This document shows positions 36,716-45,331 of a stretch of 47,594 nt of DNA, piece after piece. The position numbers and the translations under genes are program-made. Location of the stretch: the NCBI GenBank assembly GCA_024279935.1, contig JAJRQZ010000094.1, positions 1 through 47,594 on the forward strand. The letters run 5' to 3'. The notes under the pieces are model-generated. The model saw nothing but the letters and a program-made list of their open reading frames with translations, was not told where the DNA came from and did no database searches. Each line of letters opens with the position of its first letter. The stretch's first letter is position 1. Origin of the DNA: Bacteroidota bacterium (GTDB lineage Bacteria > Bacteroidota > Bacteroidia > Bacteroidales > F082).

Positions 36716-37225
36716 ATGAAGACCAGGCTTTTATATTTATCATTGGCAGGCATGTTGTTGTCGTTTGCCGTACTTCGCAGCGTCGATGTGGAATTGCAGA
36801 AGGGAAACAGTGATTACGGGATAGTAAGCTTCGAGCTTTCCCACAATAGCGACACTGCAGATGGGATAGTGGATTACTGGACGCAAAACAACAGCCTCGG
36901 CCAGGCATTCTTCAGTCTCGGCTTCGACTACCTTTTTATATTGTTCTATGTTGCTTTCCTGGCACTTTGGGCATCGCTCATGGCCGCGAAGTTTTATAGC
37001 GATATATGGAGGATAGTGGCAGATACTGTTATTATACTGTTTATTGCTGCCGGCTTGCTCGACGCGATCGAAAACTATTCGCTGTTGAGGTTTTTGAATG
37101 ATGTGAGTGGAAATAATTGGCTAACTATTGCCTTTTATTGCGCTTCCATTAAATTTGGACTGATCGGGTTGGGTGTTTTGTACAACCTCGGCGTTTTTAT
37201 CGGGCAAAAAATCATAAGAGTTTAA
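36716..37225 (+). CDS. Four-helix inner-membrane protein of unknown function
   Basis: 169 residues. Hydrophobic segments lie at about 5-22, 66-90, 97-118 and 140-163. A polar loop after the first helix (residues ~24-60, VELQKGNSDYGIVSFELSHN) is probably periplasmic. No catalytic motif or family recognised; similar small membrane proteins are annotated as hypothetical. Its last 105 bases overlap the convergent lipoprotein gene. Confidence 0.8.
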   Translation: MKTRLLYLSLAGMLLSFAVLRSVDVELQKGNSDYGIVSFELSHNSDTADGIVDYWTQNNSLGQAFFSLGFDYLFILFYVAFLALWASLMAAKFYSDIWRIVADTVIILFIAAGLLDAIENYSLLRFLNDVSGNNWLTIAFYCASIKFGLIGLGVLYNLGVFIGQKIIRV

Positions 37226-37375
37226 GGGCGCCACCAAGTAAGTGTAACCCGAGCAGTCGCAGTCCTTCTTTTTTTTATGCTTGGGCTTAAACGAGCTTCT
37301 GCTGCTGGAGCATGAATACATCAATGAAAATGCGATGAGCAAAATGGCCTGTATAATCAAGGATAATTTCTTCAT
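37121..37375 (-). CDS. Small lipoprotein
   Basis: 84 residues. The N-terminus KKLSLIIQAILLIAFSLMYSC is a lipoprotein signal with a Cys at 22. The mature start is CSSSRSSFKPKHKKKKDCDCS: serine-rich, then basic, then CDC. Small Bacteroidota lipoproteins with SSS-basic-CDC cores are common. The 3' part overlaps the convergent membrane-protein gene by 105 bases, so the last ~35 residues may be an unconstrained extension. Signal and lipobox make it credible. Confidence 0.65.
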   Translation of the reverse strand: MKKLSLIIQAILLIAFSLMYSCSSSRSSFKPKHKKKKDCDCSGYTYLVAPLNSYDFLPDKNAEVVQNTQPDQSKFNGSAIKGNS

Positions 37376-37630
37376 AAATCTTAAAAAACGTTATAAAATC
37401 AACGAAAAAGCAAAAGCTTTGTTGCAAAAGCAAAACTAAAAATTCTTTTTGTTTAACTTCGCTGATGCAATAGTTCGTGTGGTTTTTGTTTCCCGCAAAA
37501 CCGCTAAGCCGCTAAATGCTGATTATCAGGATGGTGATAATTTATTGTGTATTTTGCAAGTATTTGATGTTGTGTATGTTATAAAGCCTTAACGAACTAT
37601 TGTGATGCATACAGCGTTAAAAAACCGAAC

Positions 37631-38371
37631 ATGAATATTATTACTGAAATGGGGGAATATGCCATGCTGATGTTCCAGGCTTTCAAGAAGCCTGACAAAG
37701 GCAAGGTTTTCAGGCGTCAGCTAATGATGGATTTTCAGGATTTGGGCACCAACTCCATAGGGATAGTTGCCATTATATCGATATTTACAGGGGCTATTAT
37801 CGCCATGCAAACAGCATATAACATGGATAACCCCCTGCTGTCGCAAAAGCTTATTGGTTTTTCGACCAGGCAGATGATGATATTGGAATTTTCGCCAACC
37901 ATAATAAGCTTAATACTTGCCGGGAAAGTAGGGTCGAGCATAGCCTCCGAAATAGGGACTATGCGCGTTACCGAACAAATTGACGCTCTTAAGGTCATGG
38001 GGATAAATCCCGCACATTACCTCATATTGCCAAAAATTACCGCATCGATAATCTATAACCCGATACTTATTGTTTTTTCGATGTTTCTAGGCATCGGTGG
38101 AGGATGGGTAGCATGCATAGTTACCGGAATAGTGCCCTCTTCAGCGTATATAGAAGGAATACAAGCCTGGTACGAGCCCTTTACCGTAGCTTATGCGCTA
38201 ATTAAAACCGTTGTCTTTGCCTTTATAATCTCATCTGTTTCAGGCTTTAAGGGATATACCGTGAGTGGCGGCTCGGTTGAAGTGGGGCGGAACAGCACAC
38301 AAGCCGTTGTTTATAGCAGCATCTTGATTATCATTTTCGATTTAATATTAACACAACTTTTGCTGGTATGA
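37631..38371 (+). CDS. mlaE: MlaE-family lipid-transport ABC permease
   Basis: 246 residues with five to six membrane segments and the MlaE signature (SIASEIGTMRVTEQIDALKVMGINP). It is the permease of an MCE-type phospholipid transport complex between inner and outer membranes. It overlaps the ATPase gene by ATGA (38368-38371), so the two are coupled. The substrate-binding MCE subunit MlaD is not in the window. Confidence 0.95.
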   Translation: MNIITEMGEYAMLMFQAFKKPDKGKVFRRQLMMDFQDLGTNSIGIVAIISIFTGAIIAMQTAYNMDNPLLSQKLIGFSTRQMMILEFSPTIISLILAGKVGSSIASEIGTMRVTEQIDALKVMGINPAHYLILPKITASIIYNPILIVFSMFLGIGGGWVACIVTGIVPSSAYIEGIQAWYEPFTVAYALIKTVVFAFIISSVSGFKGYTVSGGSVEVGRNSTQAVVYSSILIIIFDLILTQLLLV

Positions 38372-39111
38372 TAGAAGTGAAAAACATCTCAAAGTCGTTT
38401 GGTGGCCAGCAGGTGCTGAAAAACATAAGCATGAATTTCCTAAAGGGCAAAACCAACCTTATCATAGGACAGAGCGGCTCGGGAAAAACGGTTTTGATGA
38501 AATGTTGTATAGGCTTGTTCGATGTTGACGAGGGGCAAATAAAATTCGACGAAAGGAATTTCACTAACTTAAACGAGAAAAAGAAAAAGCTCATCCGCAA
38601 GGAAATGGGTGTTTTGTTCCAGGGTGGTGCTTTGTTCGATTCCTTTAGTGTTGAGGAGAATGTGATGTTTCCCTTAAATATGTTCACAAAAATGAGCTTA
38701 GAGGAAAAGCGCGAAAGGGTTAACGACGTTCTTATAAACGTAAACCTGCCCAATGCACATAAAAAACTTCCATCGGAACTCAGCGGCGGAATGATAAAGC
38801 GCGTTGCTATTGCAAGGGCAATATCGCTCAGGCCCAATTATTTGTTTTGTGACGAGCCAAACTCCGGCCTGGACCCTAAAACCGCCGAGCTTATCGACGA
38901 ATTGATTTCAAACCTAACCGAAAGGTTCAATATGACGACAGTCGTCAATACCCACGACATGAATTCCGTTTTGCAAATAGGACAAAAAATATCCTATCTT
39001 TACAAAGGAAATCTGTGGTGGGAAGGCAGCAAGGAGGAAATAATGAAAACCGACAATGCCGAGCTGAACGATTTCGTCTTTTCGACTGAGCTTACCCGTC
39101 GCCTAAAATAA
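38368..39111 (+). CDS. mlaF: MlaF-family ABC transporter ATPase
   Basis: 247 residues. Walker A GQSGSGKT, Q-loop FQGGALFDS, signature LSGGM, Walker B YLFCDEPNSGLDP, H-loop VNTHDM. The FQGGALFDS Q-loop is characteristic of MlaF/Mkl-type ATPases. It powers the MlaE permease encoded just upstream. Confidence 0.95.
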   Translation: MIEVKNISKSFGGQQVLKNISMNFLKGKTNLIIGQSGSGKTVLMKCCIGLFDVDEGQIKFDERNFTNLNEKKKKLIRKEMGVLFQGGALFDSFSVEENVMFPLNMFTKMSLEEKRERVNDVLINVNLPNAHKKLPSELSGGMIKRVAIARAISLRPNYLFCDEPNSGLDPKTAELIDELISNLTERFNMTTVVNTHDMNSVLQIGQKISYLYKGNLWWEGSKEEIMKTDNAELNDFVFSTELTRRLK

Positions 39112-39116
39112 TTATA

Positions 39117-39656
39117 ATGACAATTAATTTAATCGATCTTGTTTTTCTCGTCCCCATAATGTTCTTTGCTTATTCAGGATACAAAAAAGGGCTAATAATT
39201 GAAGCGGCGACCCTGGGAGCATTGATATTAGGGCTTTATTTCGCGATTTATTTTTCCGACATCGCAGGGGGCTTCTTGAACAAAACCTTCAATATTGAGC
39301 AAAAATATATGGGGGCGCTTTCATTTGTAGTTACTTTTGTCATAGTTGTTTTTGGGGTAATAGCAGTTGGCAAAGCCCTGGAAAAAATCGTTGACATCCT
39401 TTTTTTGGGTTTTTTAAACAAGATGGCAGGAGCTGTTTTCGGAATCGTAAAAGGGGCGCTCTTTATCAGCGTCCTGATATTTGCATTCTCGTATTTCAAT
39501 CTCGAAAACAGCGTGTTCAGCAAGGATGCCCGTGAAAAATCCTTGTTTTACGAGCCGGTTAAGTCCATTGCGCCGGCACTGGCCTCATGGCTTAATCTCG
39601 AAAAACTCGACATTAAGATTCCCGGCAAGGAGGAGATGATCGACAATGTTATTTAG
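39117..39656 (+). CDS. cvpA: CvpA family membrane protein
   Basis: 179 residues with four membrane segments. The CvpA signature is an N-terminal LIDLVFLVPIMFFAYSGYKKG followed by GFLNKMAGAVFGIVKGAL. CvpA proteins sit in the inner membrane; the family is linked to colicin V production and envelope stress, with no defined activity. It starts five bases after mlaF and belongs to that operon. Its end overlaps the convergent patatin gene by eight bases. Confidence 0.92.
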   Translation: MTINLIDLVFLVPIMFFAYSGYKKGLIIEAATLGALILGLYFAIYFSDIAGGFLNKTFNIEQKYMGALSFVVTFVIVVFGVIAVGKALEKIVDILFLGFLNKMAGAVFGIVKGALFISVLIFAFSYFNLENSVFSKDAREKSLFYEPVKSIAPALASWLNLEKLDIKIPGKEEMIDNVI

Positions 39657-40401
39657 GCCCTGCCGGCTTCTTTATTCCACGCACGAACTTCAACCCCTCA
39701 TTATAGCCGATATCAAAAAGTTCCCCGGTATTCCTGAAATCAAGAACACGATAGGTTTTGTCGAGCAATGGCTCAATAACATAATCGCATTTTTCTAGCT
39801 TGTTCCTTGCAGTTTGCCTGCTCACTAGTGTAAATACCCTTTCGGCTATGCTCCTGATATTTTCGGACCCAAGATATTTGTAGTTGTTGACATGAATGGC
39901 CAACACATTGCTTTTCCCCTGGAAAGGCTCTACCGGGAGGTTATTCAACAAGCCACCGTCAACATAGTGCTGGCCGTTTATTTCAATGGGGGCAAAAAGT
40001 ATGGGTATAGATGCCGAGGCCAGGACAGCCCTCGATAAATCACCTTTGTCAATAATCTCGAATTTGCCGCTCTCCAGGGTGCTAACACAACAATAAAAAG
40101 GTGTTCTCAACGACTGAAAATCGTTTACGGGGATAAATTCCGCAAGCGTTTTTTTAAGCTTTGTCATAGTCAACAAGCCTTTTCTGTTCCACGACAACTG
40201 AAAAACACTCGCGAACTTTTTGGTTTCCATCAGTTTTTTTATCTCCAAGGGCGACATGCCGGCACAATAAAGAGCGCCTACGATGGCACCGATACTTGTT
40301 CCCGAAACGGCTTCGATTTTTATTTCGTGTTCGTCCAAAGCCTGCATAACGCCCAGGTGTATCGCTCCCCTGGCCCCTCCGCCACTTAAAACCAACGACA
40401 A
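39649..40401 (-). CDS. Patatin-like phospholipase
   Basis: 250 residues. The oxyanion hole is SGGGARG (6-12), Ser36 lies in GTSIG and the Asp in YVDGGLLNN. No signal peptide. It probably acts on phospholipid acyl chains in the cytoplasm. It is convergent with cvpA (eight-base overlap) and paralogous in domain to the 27261 patatin, though the sequences differ beyond the motifs. Confidence 0.92.
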   Translation of the reverse strand: MSLVLSGGGARGAIHLGVMQALDEHEIKIEAVSGTSIGAIVGALYCAGMSPLEIKKLMETKKFASVFQLSWNRKGLLTMTKLKKTLAEFIPVNDFQSLRTPFYCCVSTLESGKFEIIDKGDLSRAVLASASIPILFAPIEINGQHYVDGGLLNNLPVEPFQGKSNVLAIHVNNYKYLGSENIRSIAERVFTLVSRQTARNKLEKCDYVIEPLLDKTYRVLDFRNTGELFDIGYNEGLKFVRGIKKPAGPK

Positions 40402-40583
40402 GCTATCAGGAGTTTTTTTTTATAAACGATTTTATGAATTCTATTAATTTCATATTACAAAGCTCGGGAAAGACCCTTCCGTTTTAAAGCTCTAAATTAA
40501 TAAGATTATTGAAGTATTTATTAAATCACGCTTAATTAGCTCCTTTTCTCATTTGATTTATCGGCTCAAAAAGCCTGTGGCAG

Positions 40584-41786
40584 CTACAATATGATTTTAC
40601 GTGCCTGAACACCTTTGTTGCTCTTCAAGACAAACAGGTAAAGCCCGTGCCGGAGATTTTCAGCATAAGCATCCAACAAAAAACGTTTCTTTTTATTAAA
40701 AGCCCTTTTTAACAGGCGTTTGCCGGATAAATCATAAAGCTCGACATGTCCCTCATGTATAGCTTCCGGGATTTCAAAGGTGATTATTCCGTTTCCGGAG
40801 TATCGGGCCAATATTTCCGGCCCCTGCTCAATTTCAGGTTCCGCTAAAGGTAGCTCAAGCATAAAATGCCCGCTCAGTACTAAACTGTCGTTATAATAAT
40901 AATTGTATGTCCACTCTCCCAACAGGTTGTCGGGAGGTGTGAAAATATAAGAATAATAATAATAAAACCACCAATCTTTTTGGTAAGTGAAACTGTAAAC
41001 AAACCACTGCTCACCATTGGGAGTAAGCCATTCAATACGTGTTGAGTCCCCCGTTTTAATCCCGTACTGAAGATTCCAGAAAGTAATCACTGAATCCTGG
41101 TTGTTGAAATTTATACGTGGCAGCGGTCGTTCGCGCAGCGAGTCGATGGGCGGGACATAATCACATAATCCCGAATCCCAAACGTTGAAACTCGTGTCGT
41201 AAGGCAGTGAATCGATCCAGAAAGAATAGTTGTTGCCACAAAAGCCAGCAAACGGATCAACTAAATATAACGAGTCGTACCAAAGCTCAAAATGAAGGTG
41301 AGGGTCGGTGGAATTGCCGGAACTGCCTACCTGCCCGATAACTTGCCCCGGCACTACCGTATCGCCAACGCTCACAATTATTGAATACTTTTTCTGATGA
41401 CCGTAATACGAAAAGTACTTGTCGTGATGTTTAATCGCAACATAATTGCCAAGGCCCAGATCGGGGTTGCCATCAGTGTTGCGGTCAAACTCGCCATCGT
41501 GAACAAAAACAACCATGCCCGAGTCAACAGACACTATGTCAACGCCTTCGTCCATCTGCGGAAAACCGCTGACAACGAAATCAGTGCCCTGGTGGCCATC
41601 ATAGGTCTTGGTGCCGCATTTGTGATCGAAAAACGAGCCGCCGATATCCCAATCGACATAATTTGCGATTATAAAATCCTGTCCGTAAATTCCCTGGACG
41701 GGTTTTACAAAAACCGGTGCCTGAGCAAACAATAACAAAACTTTTAAGAGGAAAAATGTTATCAGTATGTATTTTAGACGTTTCAT
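40584..41786 (-). CDS. T9SS-secreted M23 family metallopeptidase
   Basis: 400 residues from ATG 41786 (MKRLKYILITFFLL); 18 codons of upstream frame are dropped since the signal peptide begins here. LytM/M23 zinc site: His65 and Asp69 in DGHQGTDF, His130 in YYGH, His163-x-His165 in DPHLHFEL. All ligands and catalytic His are present, so it is likely an active peptidoglycan or glycine-rich-peptide endopeptidase. The C-terminus (HVELYDLSGKRLLKR ... HGLYLFVLK ... RKIIL) is a type A T9SS domain lacking the usual leading YPNP. The acidic repeats near D-R-N-T-D-G may bind calcium. Confidence 0.92.
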   Translation of the reverse strand: MKRLKYILITFFLLKVLLLFAQAPVFVKPVQGIYGQDFIIANYVDWDIGGSFFDHKCGTKTYDGHQGTDFVVSGFPQMDEGVDIVSVDSGMVVFVHDGEFDRNTDGNPDLGLGNYVAIKHHDKYFSYYGHQKKYSIIVSVGDTVVPGQVIGQVGSSGNSTDPHLHFELWYDSLYLVDPFAGFCGNNYSFWIDSLPYDTSFNVWDSGLCDYVPPIDSLRERPLPRINFNNQDSVITFWNLQYGIKTGDSTRIEWLTPNGEQWFVYSFTYQKDWWFYYYYSYIFTPPDNLLGEWTYNYYYNDSLVLSGHFMLELPLAEPEIEQGPEILARYSGNGIITFEIPEAIHEGHVELYDLSGKRLLKRAFNKKKRFLLDAYAENLRHGLYLFVLKSNKGVQARKIIL

Positions 41787-42160
41787 ATCAGAAGTTTTAT
41801 GTAGGGAGATCTCAAAAAAAGCACAAATCCTTGCCCACAAAAGTAATCTTTATAATGGGAACGGTATAAGACCGTTGCAATACTAGGTTTTTTTAATGAA
41901 TTAAGCCAATCTTTTATTCACCTTCTTCGTTGTCGTATTTTTAAAGTCCTCACAGACAACAGTCTGCTGTGGGTTTAAAAATACTGCCGCCTCGAATCTG
42001 AACAAAACATTGTCTTTTGCAACGGTCTTGGTATGTGTAATTGAGTAGCAAAGGGAGTTTCACCCAAAGCCTCCCACAGAACCGTAGTTGATTATAATAC
42101 CCTAAAAAGACAGAACCAGCCGGCGAAAGGCGATGATTTGCTGTTGCTGCAAGTGCTTTT
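41787..42160. other. Intergenic region holding mobile-element copy 2
   Basis: No gene. Includes the MITE-like element at 41868-42029 and its target duplication. The remainder, near the membrane-protein gene, has no recognised feature. Confidence 0.5.
41868..42029. mobile_element. MITE-like element, copy 2 (perfect inverted repeats, 5-bp target duplication)
   Basis: 162 bp. The left end AAGACCGTTGCAA (41868-41880) and the right end TTGCAACGGTCTT (42017-42029) are exact inverted repeats. GGTAT flanks both sides (41863-41867 and 42030-42034), a target-site duplication. The interior has the same TTTTTAAA/TTTAAAAA dyad as copy 1. It is too short to encode a transposase, so it is non-autonomous and mobilised by an element elsewhere. 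I recall IS5-family elements in Porphyromonas with similar AGACnGTTGCAA ends, but could not verify it here. Confidence 0.88.
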
Positions 42161-42655
42161 CTATAATATCACCGCATCTGCATTATTAATCAAATCCAAC
42201 TCTTTATTTGTTAGTTCTAGATCATTTATAAATTTAGTCTGACTCGGCTTATAAATCAGAAAAACTATAATCAACATCACTGCTATACCTAAAAATATAT
42301 AATTGCCAGTCAACAGGAAAGCGATAATTGTGAAGAAAGAAGGCCCTTCGATCAGTGCAAGTTTTACTATTAAAGCAGATCGATAATCTTCCATTTTTTC
42401 TTTCAAATTTGATCTTCCATTAATTCCATTAAGCTTTTTCTTGAAAAGAAAAGCGCTCGCAAAAACCCCGACCAAAGCAATTATCGGAACAACTATCAGG
42501 AGTATGTTAGTCAATTCATGGCCAACTGTTCCAAATCCGTTAAATTGAAGGAAAACTGAAATTAATGTAAAAAACACAACTCCAATCACTAATGCGAGGT
42601 GAACAATTTTAATAGATTTAAAATATGCTCCTGATGTCATTTTAATTGTTTCCAT
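42161..42655 (-). CDS. Conserved four-helix membrane protein of unknown function
   Basis: 164 residues with four membrane segments (about 16-38, 47-68, 98-112, 116-135), a basic cytoplasmic loop (KKKLNGINGRSNLKEKM) between helices 2 and 3, and an acidic C-terminal tail. No family recognised; similar small proteins are common in Bacteroidota. It stands alone downstream of the mobile element. Start ATG 42655 is used; ATG 42640 is also possible. Confidence 0.75.
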   Translation of the reverse strand: METIKMTSGAYFKSIKIVHLALVIGVVFFTLISVFLQFNGFGTVGHELTNILLIVVPIIALVGVFASAFLFKKKLNGINGRSNLKEKMEDYRSALIVKLALIEGPSFFTIIAFLLTGNYIFLGIAVMLIIVFLIYKPSQTKFINDLELTNKELDLINNADAVIL

Positions 42656-43395
42656 TGATATTTGTTTTGATTTTTAATTTGGTTTATAATCTTACAAAAT
42701 TAATTAATTTTTAGCATATTCGGAACTAAAATGCAACTGAACACCAGGGGGCTTCTTCACCGGCGCCGGGAGTGGCGTAAAACGGGACGGGCTGTAGGCC
42801 TGATTCAATCCTGGGCTTGCTACAATTGCAAACCCATAATTGTTGCGCATGTTTTTTTGTAAGCGTTTTGTTTAAACAACCACTTTCATCACTTTTTTAA
42901 TTCCGATATTTCTGTATAAGGAGGCAGATCAGCTGGTCAGTTATTATGATAAGGTGATGGGGTTTCTATCCATTCTGAAAGCAAAGAAAAACATCCAAAT
43001 CGTTTTACATATTTCCCTGCTTTAAAACTTTTTACCTTCAAAGCCTTGCGTTTCCGCAAATATATTAATTTATATTTCCCTTTTCGCCATTCATATCGTG
43101 CATTTATCATCTGTTTCCATAATTTCCATACTATAACCTCAAAAAATAAGGATTAGTTAAACTGAATTATTAGAGTACCTTTGCACAAGGATTCCTTATC
43201 TTTTGATATCAAATATTTACTATCATTTTTGTTGATGTGCTTTCCTAAGCAATCTTTCAATACATTCGCAGACTTCATACTTATAGTTGAGTTATCAGTA
43301 ACCAATCCAACCATCAAAGTACTAATACATAGTACACTTAGGGGCTTTTAACCGAGCGTTCAAGTTTTTTTTTGATGACACCAATTAAATAAAGT
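42656..43395. other. 740-base intergenic region upstream of the headgroup-lipid operon
   Basis: No protein-coding frame recognised. Bases ~42741-42830 are locally G+C rich (GGCGCCGGGAG) and could be a gene relic. Right of that it becomes A+T rich. The likely promoter (43176-43183) leaves a leader of about 200 bases before the first ATG. Confidence 0.5.
43152..43183 (+). promoter_or_regulatory. Putative promoter of the 43396-45959 operon
   Basis: TACCTTTG (43176-43183) matches the -7 consensus TAnnTTTG and continues into GCAC, as often seen in this phylum. The -33 side has only GATTAG/GTTAAA. It implies a leader of about 200 bases with no obvious start codon context. Confidence 0.5.
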
Positions 43396-44193
43396 ATGAG
43401 TATTGATTCAGACAATTATTATTATGGCGATCGTATCTCCACCGCATTGCTTCTTGCTGCAGGTACGGGAAGCCGTCTTTTTCCTTTAACAAAAAGTTGT
43501 CCCAAATGCCTGACCCTTGTAAATGAAGAGTCCATTCTGGAACGACTTATCAACAACTTGAAAAAACAAGGGTTTAAACGTCTTGTAATCGTTACCGGCT
43601 ACAAAGATGAATGTATCATGGATTTTCTGGGCAGTAAATCAGGAGATTTAAACATCGAGTATGTTTTTAGCGCATTGTATCGTACCACTAACAACATTTA
43701 TTCGTTATGGATGGCACGCAACATAATAAATGAGCCCTTTGTCCTGTTCGAAAGCGATTTGGTCATAAACACATCCTTGCTCGACGAAATGGTTTATCCC
43801 GACAAGATGGCCATAGCTAAAATGCAACCATGGTTAAATGGAACCACCGTTTCGCTCAATAAACAAAATCAGGTAACTAAGTTTCACAAGGGAACAACAA
43901 AAACTTATACCGATGTTCGTTATAAAACAGTTAATATTTACAGTTTCTCGCTTTCGTCCTGGAGAGCAATTGTTAAGAAGCTTGACCAATATATTGATAT
44001 GGGTAGTGTTAACTGTTACTACGAAGCCGTTTTTTCCGAAATGATCGATAATAAAACTCTGTCGTTTGAATCTGTTTCGTACGACCACAAGCCTTGGTAC
44101 GAGATTGACACTATAAATGATTTGGCCGAGGCCGAGAAATTGTTCCCCGTGGAATTAAAAACACAACTTAAGCTTAAAGAGATGTATGCTTAA
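43396..44193 (+). CDS. LicC/PntC-like sugar-/phospho-alcohol cytidylyltransferase
   Basis: 265 residues. The nucleotidyl-transfer motif LLLAAGTGSRLFPLTKSCPKCL is at 18-39, metal Asp121 in FESDLVI, and YRTTNNIYSLWMAR at 95-108 is the hallmark of phosphocholine/phosphoethanolamine-type (LicC) and phosphonate-type (PntC) cytidylyltransferases rather than hexose-1-phosphate enzymes. Likely reaction: CTP plus a phospho- or phosphono-amino alcohol gives CDP-headgroup. It overlaps the PLP enzyme gene by eight bases and is the first gene of a three-gene cassette. The exact headgroup (phosphoethanolamine, phosphocholine or aminoethylphosphonate) is not determined by the sequence. Confidence 0.88.
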   Translation: MSIDSDNYYYGDRISTALLLAAGTGSRLFPLTKSCPKCLTLVNEESILERLINNLKKQGFKRLVIVTGYKDECIMDFLGSKSGDLNIEYVFSALYRTTNNIYSLWMARNIINEPFVLFESDLVINTSLLDEMVYPDKMAIAKMQPWLNGTTVSLNKQNQVTKFHKGTTKTYTDVRYKTVNIYSFSLSSWRAIVKKLDQYIDMGSVNCYYEAVFSEMIDNKTLSFESVSYDHKPWYEIDTINDLAEAEKLFPVELKTQLKLKEMYA

Positions 44194-45331
44194 GGGCTCA
44201 AATAAACATACTGTGGGAAATAGATATAAAACACAGGCTGGGAAATACGAGTACATATCAAAACAGCATGGCGGCTATTATAGGCATAATTTTACCGATC
44301 ACGCTTATTTATACAATCTCTATTTTCCACCAAAAGCGGTATTCGCTCATTTAAAAAACAATATTCATGACTTAGTATTGAATTACCCAATGGCACAAGA
44401 TGCACTTGCCGAATTAATGGGTGAGGTAATAGGCCAACCCGCCGAAAGAATTGTTGTTGGAAATGGCGCTGCCGAAATAATAAAAATACTATCCGGCCAT
44501 CTTGCAAAAAAAATAATTGTTCCCGTACCATCATTTAACGAGTATGCAAATGCTGCACCAAATGGGCATGTGGTCGAATTCCCTCTCGAATTCCCATCCT
44601 TTCGGCTGGATGTGGATAAGTTTGCTGCTGAAGCCTTTAAAGTTAAAGCCGACATGGCGGTAGTGGTAACGCCCAACAACCCTACGTCGCTGTTGGTGCC
44701 CAAAGCCGATTTAATCCGGTTGGCACAAAAACTCGAGAAGCATAATTGCATACTGATTATTGATGAATCTTTTCTTGATTTTGCCGATAACAAAGGGCAA
44801 ATAAGCCTGGAACAAGATATTGACGAATACGTCAACATGGCTATACTAAAAAGCATGAGCAAGGCTTACGGGATTTGCGGACTTAGAATTGGATACTTGT
44901 TAACGGCAAACCTGGAGTTTGCGGCCGCCGTGCGAAACAACATCCATATTTGGAACATCAATGGATTTGCCGAAGAATTTCTCCGTGTTTTGCCCCAATA
45001 TAAACAGGAATTTGAAGCTAGCTGCGAGCGGGTTAAATCGGACAGGGATGCTTTTTATAAAAAACTATCGGCTATTGAAGGGATGACCGTGTTCAAACCC
45101 GATGCGAATTATATTTTTTGCCGTTTGCCCGATGCGGCCTTAAGCGGGCCGGAAATAACAAAGCGCCTTTTTATGGAATACAATATTTATATAAAGGATA
45201 GCGTCGGAAAAACACAACCCGACGCCGACCGCTATATTCGAATTGCCAGCCGTACGAAGGCCGAAAACAACAAGCTTATTGAAGCCTTAATGGATATAAT
45301 GTACTTAAAAAACAAACAAGATGGACGATAA
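44186..45331 (+). CDS. HisC/CobD-like class I PLP enzyme (transaminase or phospho-amino-acid decarboxylase)
   Basis: 381 residues, PLP fold type I. VTPNNPTSLL, Asp193 in IIDESFLDFAD, and Lys226 in KSMSKAYGICGLRIGY. The fold group includes histidinol-phosphate transaminase and CobD/L-serine- or threonine-phosphate decarboxylases. No other histidine or cobalamin genes are nearby. Between a cytidylyltransferase and a CDP-alcohol phosphatidyltransferase, a decarboxylase forming phosphoethanolamine from O-phosphoserine, or an enzyme supplying an amino-phosphonate headgroup, is more likely than histidine synthesis. It overlaps both neighbours (8 and 11 bases). Reaction specificity is inferred. Confidence 0.85.
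   Translation: MLKGSNKHTVGNRYKTQAGKYEYISKQHGGYYRHNFTDHAYLYNLYFPPKAVFAHLKNNIHDLVLNYPMAQDALAELMGEVIGQPAERIVVGNGAAEIIKILSGHLAKKIIVPVPSFNEYANAAPNGHVVEFPLEFPSFRLDVDKFAAEAFKVKADMAVVVTPNNPTSLLVPKADLIRLAQKLEKHNCILIIDESFLDFADNKGQISLEQDIDEYVNMAILKSMSKAYGICGLRIGYLLTANLEFAAAVRNNIHIWNINGFAEEFLRVLPQYKQEFEASCERVKSDRDAFYKKLSAIEGMTVFKPDANYIFCRLPDAALSGPEITKRLFMEYNIYIKDSVGKTQPDADRYIRIASRTKAENNKLIEALMDIMYLKNKQDGR

Noticed and set aside
36478-36753. 91-codon minus-strand open frame
   Set aside because: It lies mostly inside the MITE-like element and across the start of a plus-strand gene; it is at most a transposase fragment.
41868-42029. attC-type integron site
   Set aside because: The ends (GTTGCAA) do not fit the GTTRRRY/RYYYAAC rule, and a direct target duplication indicates transposition instead.
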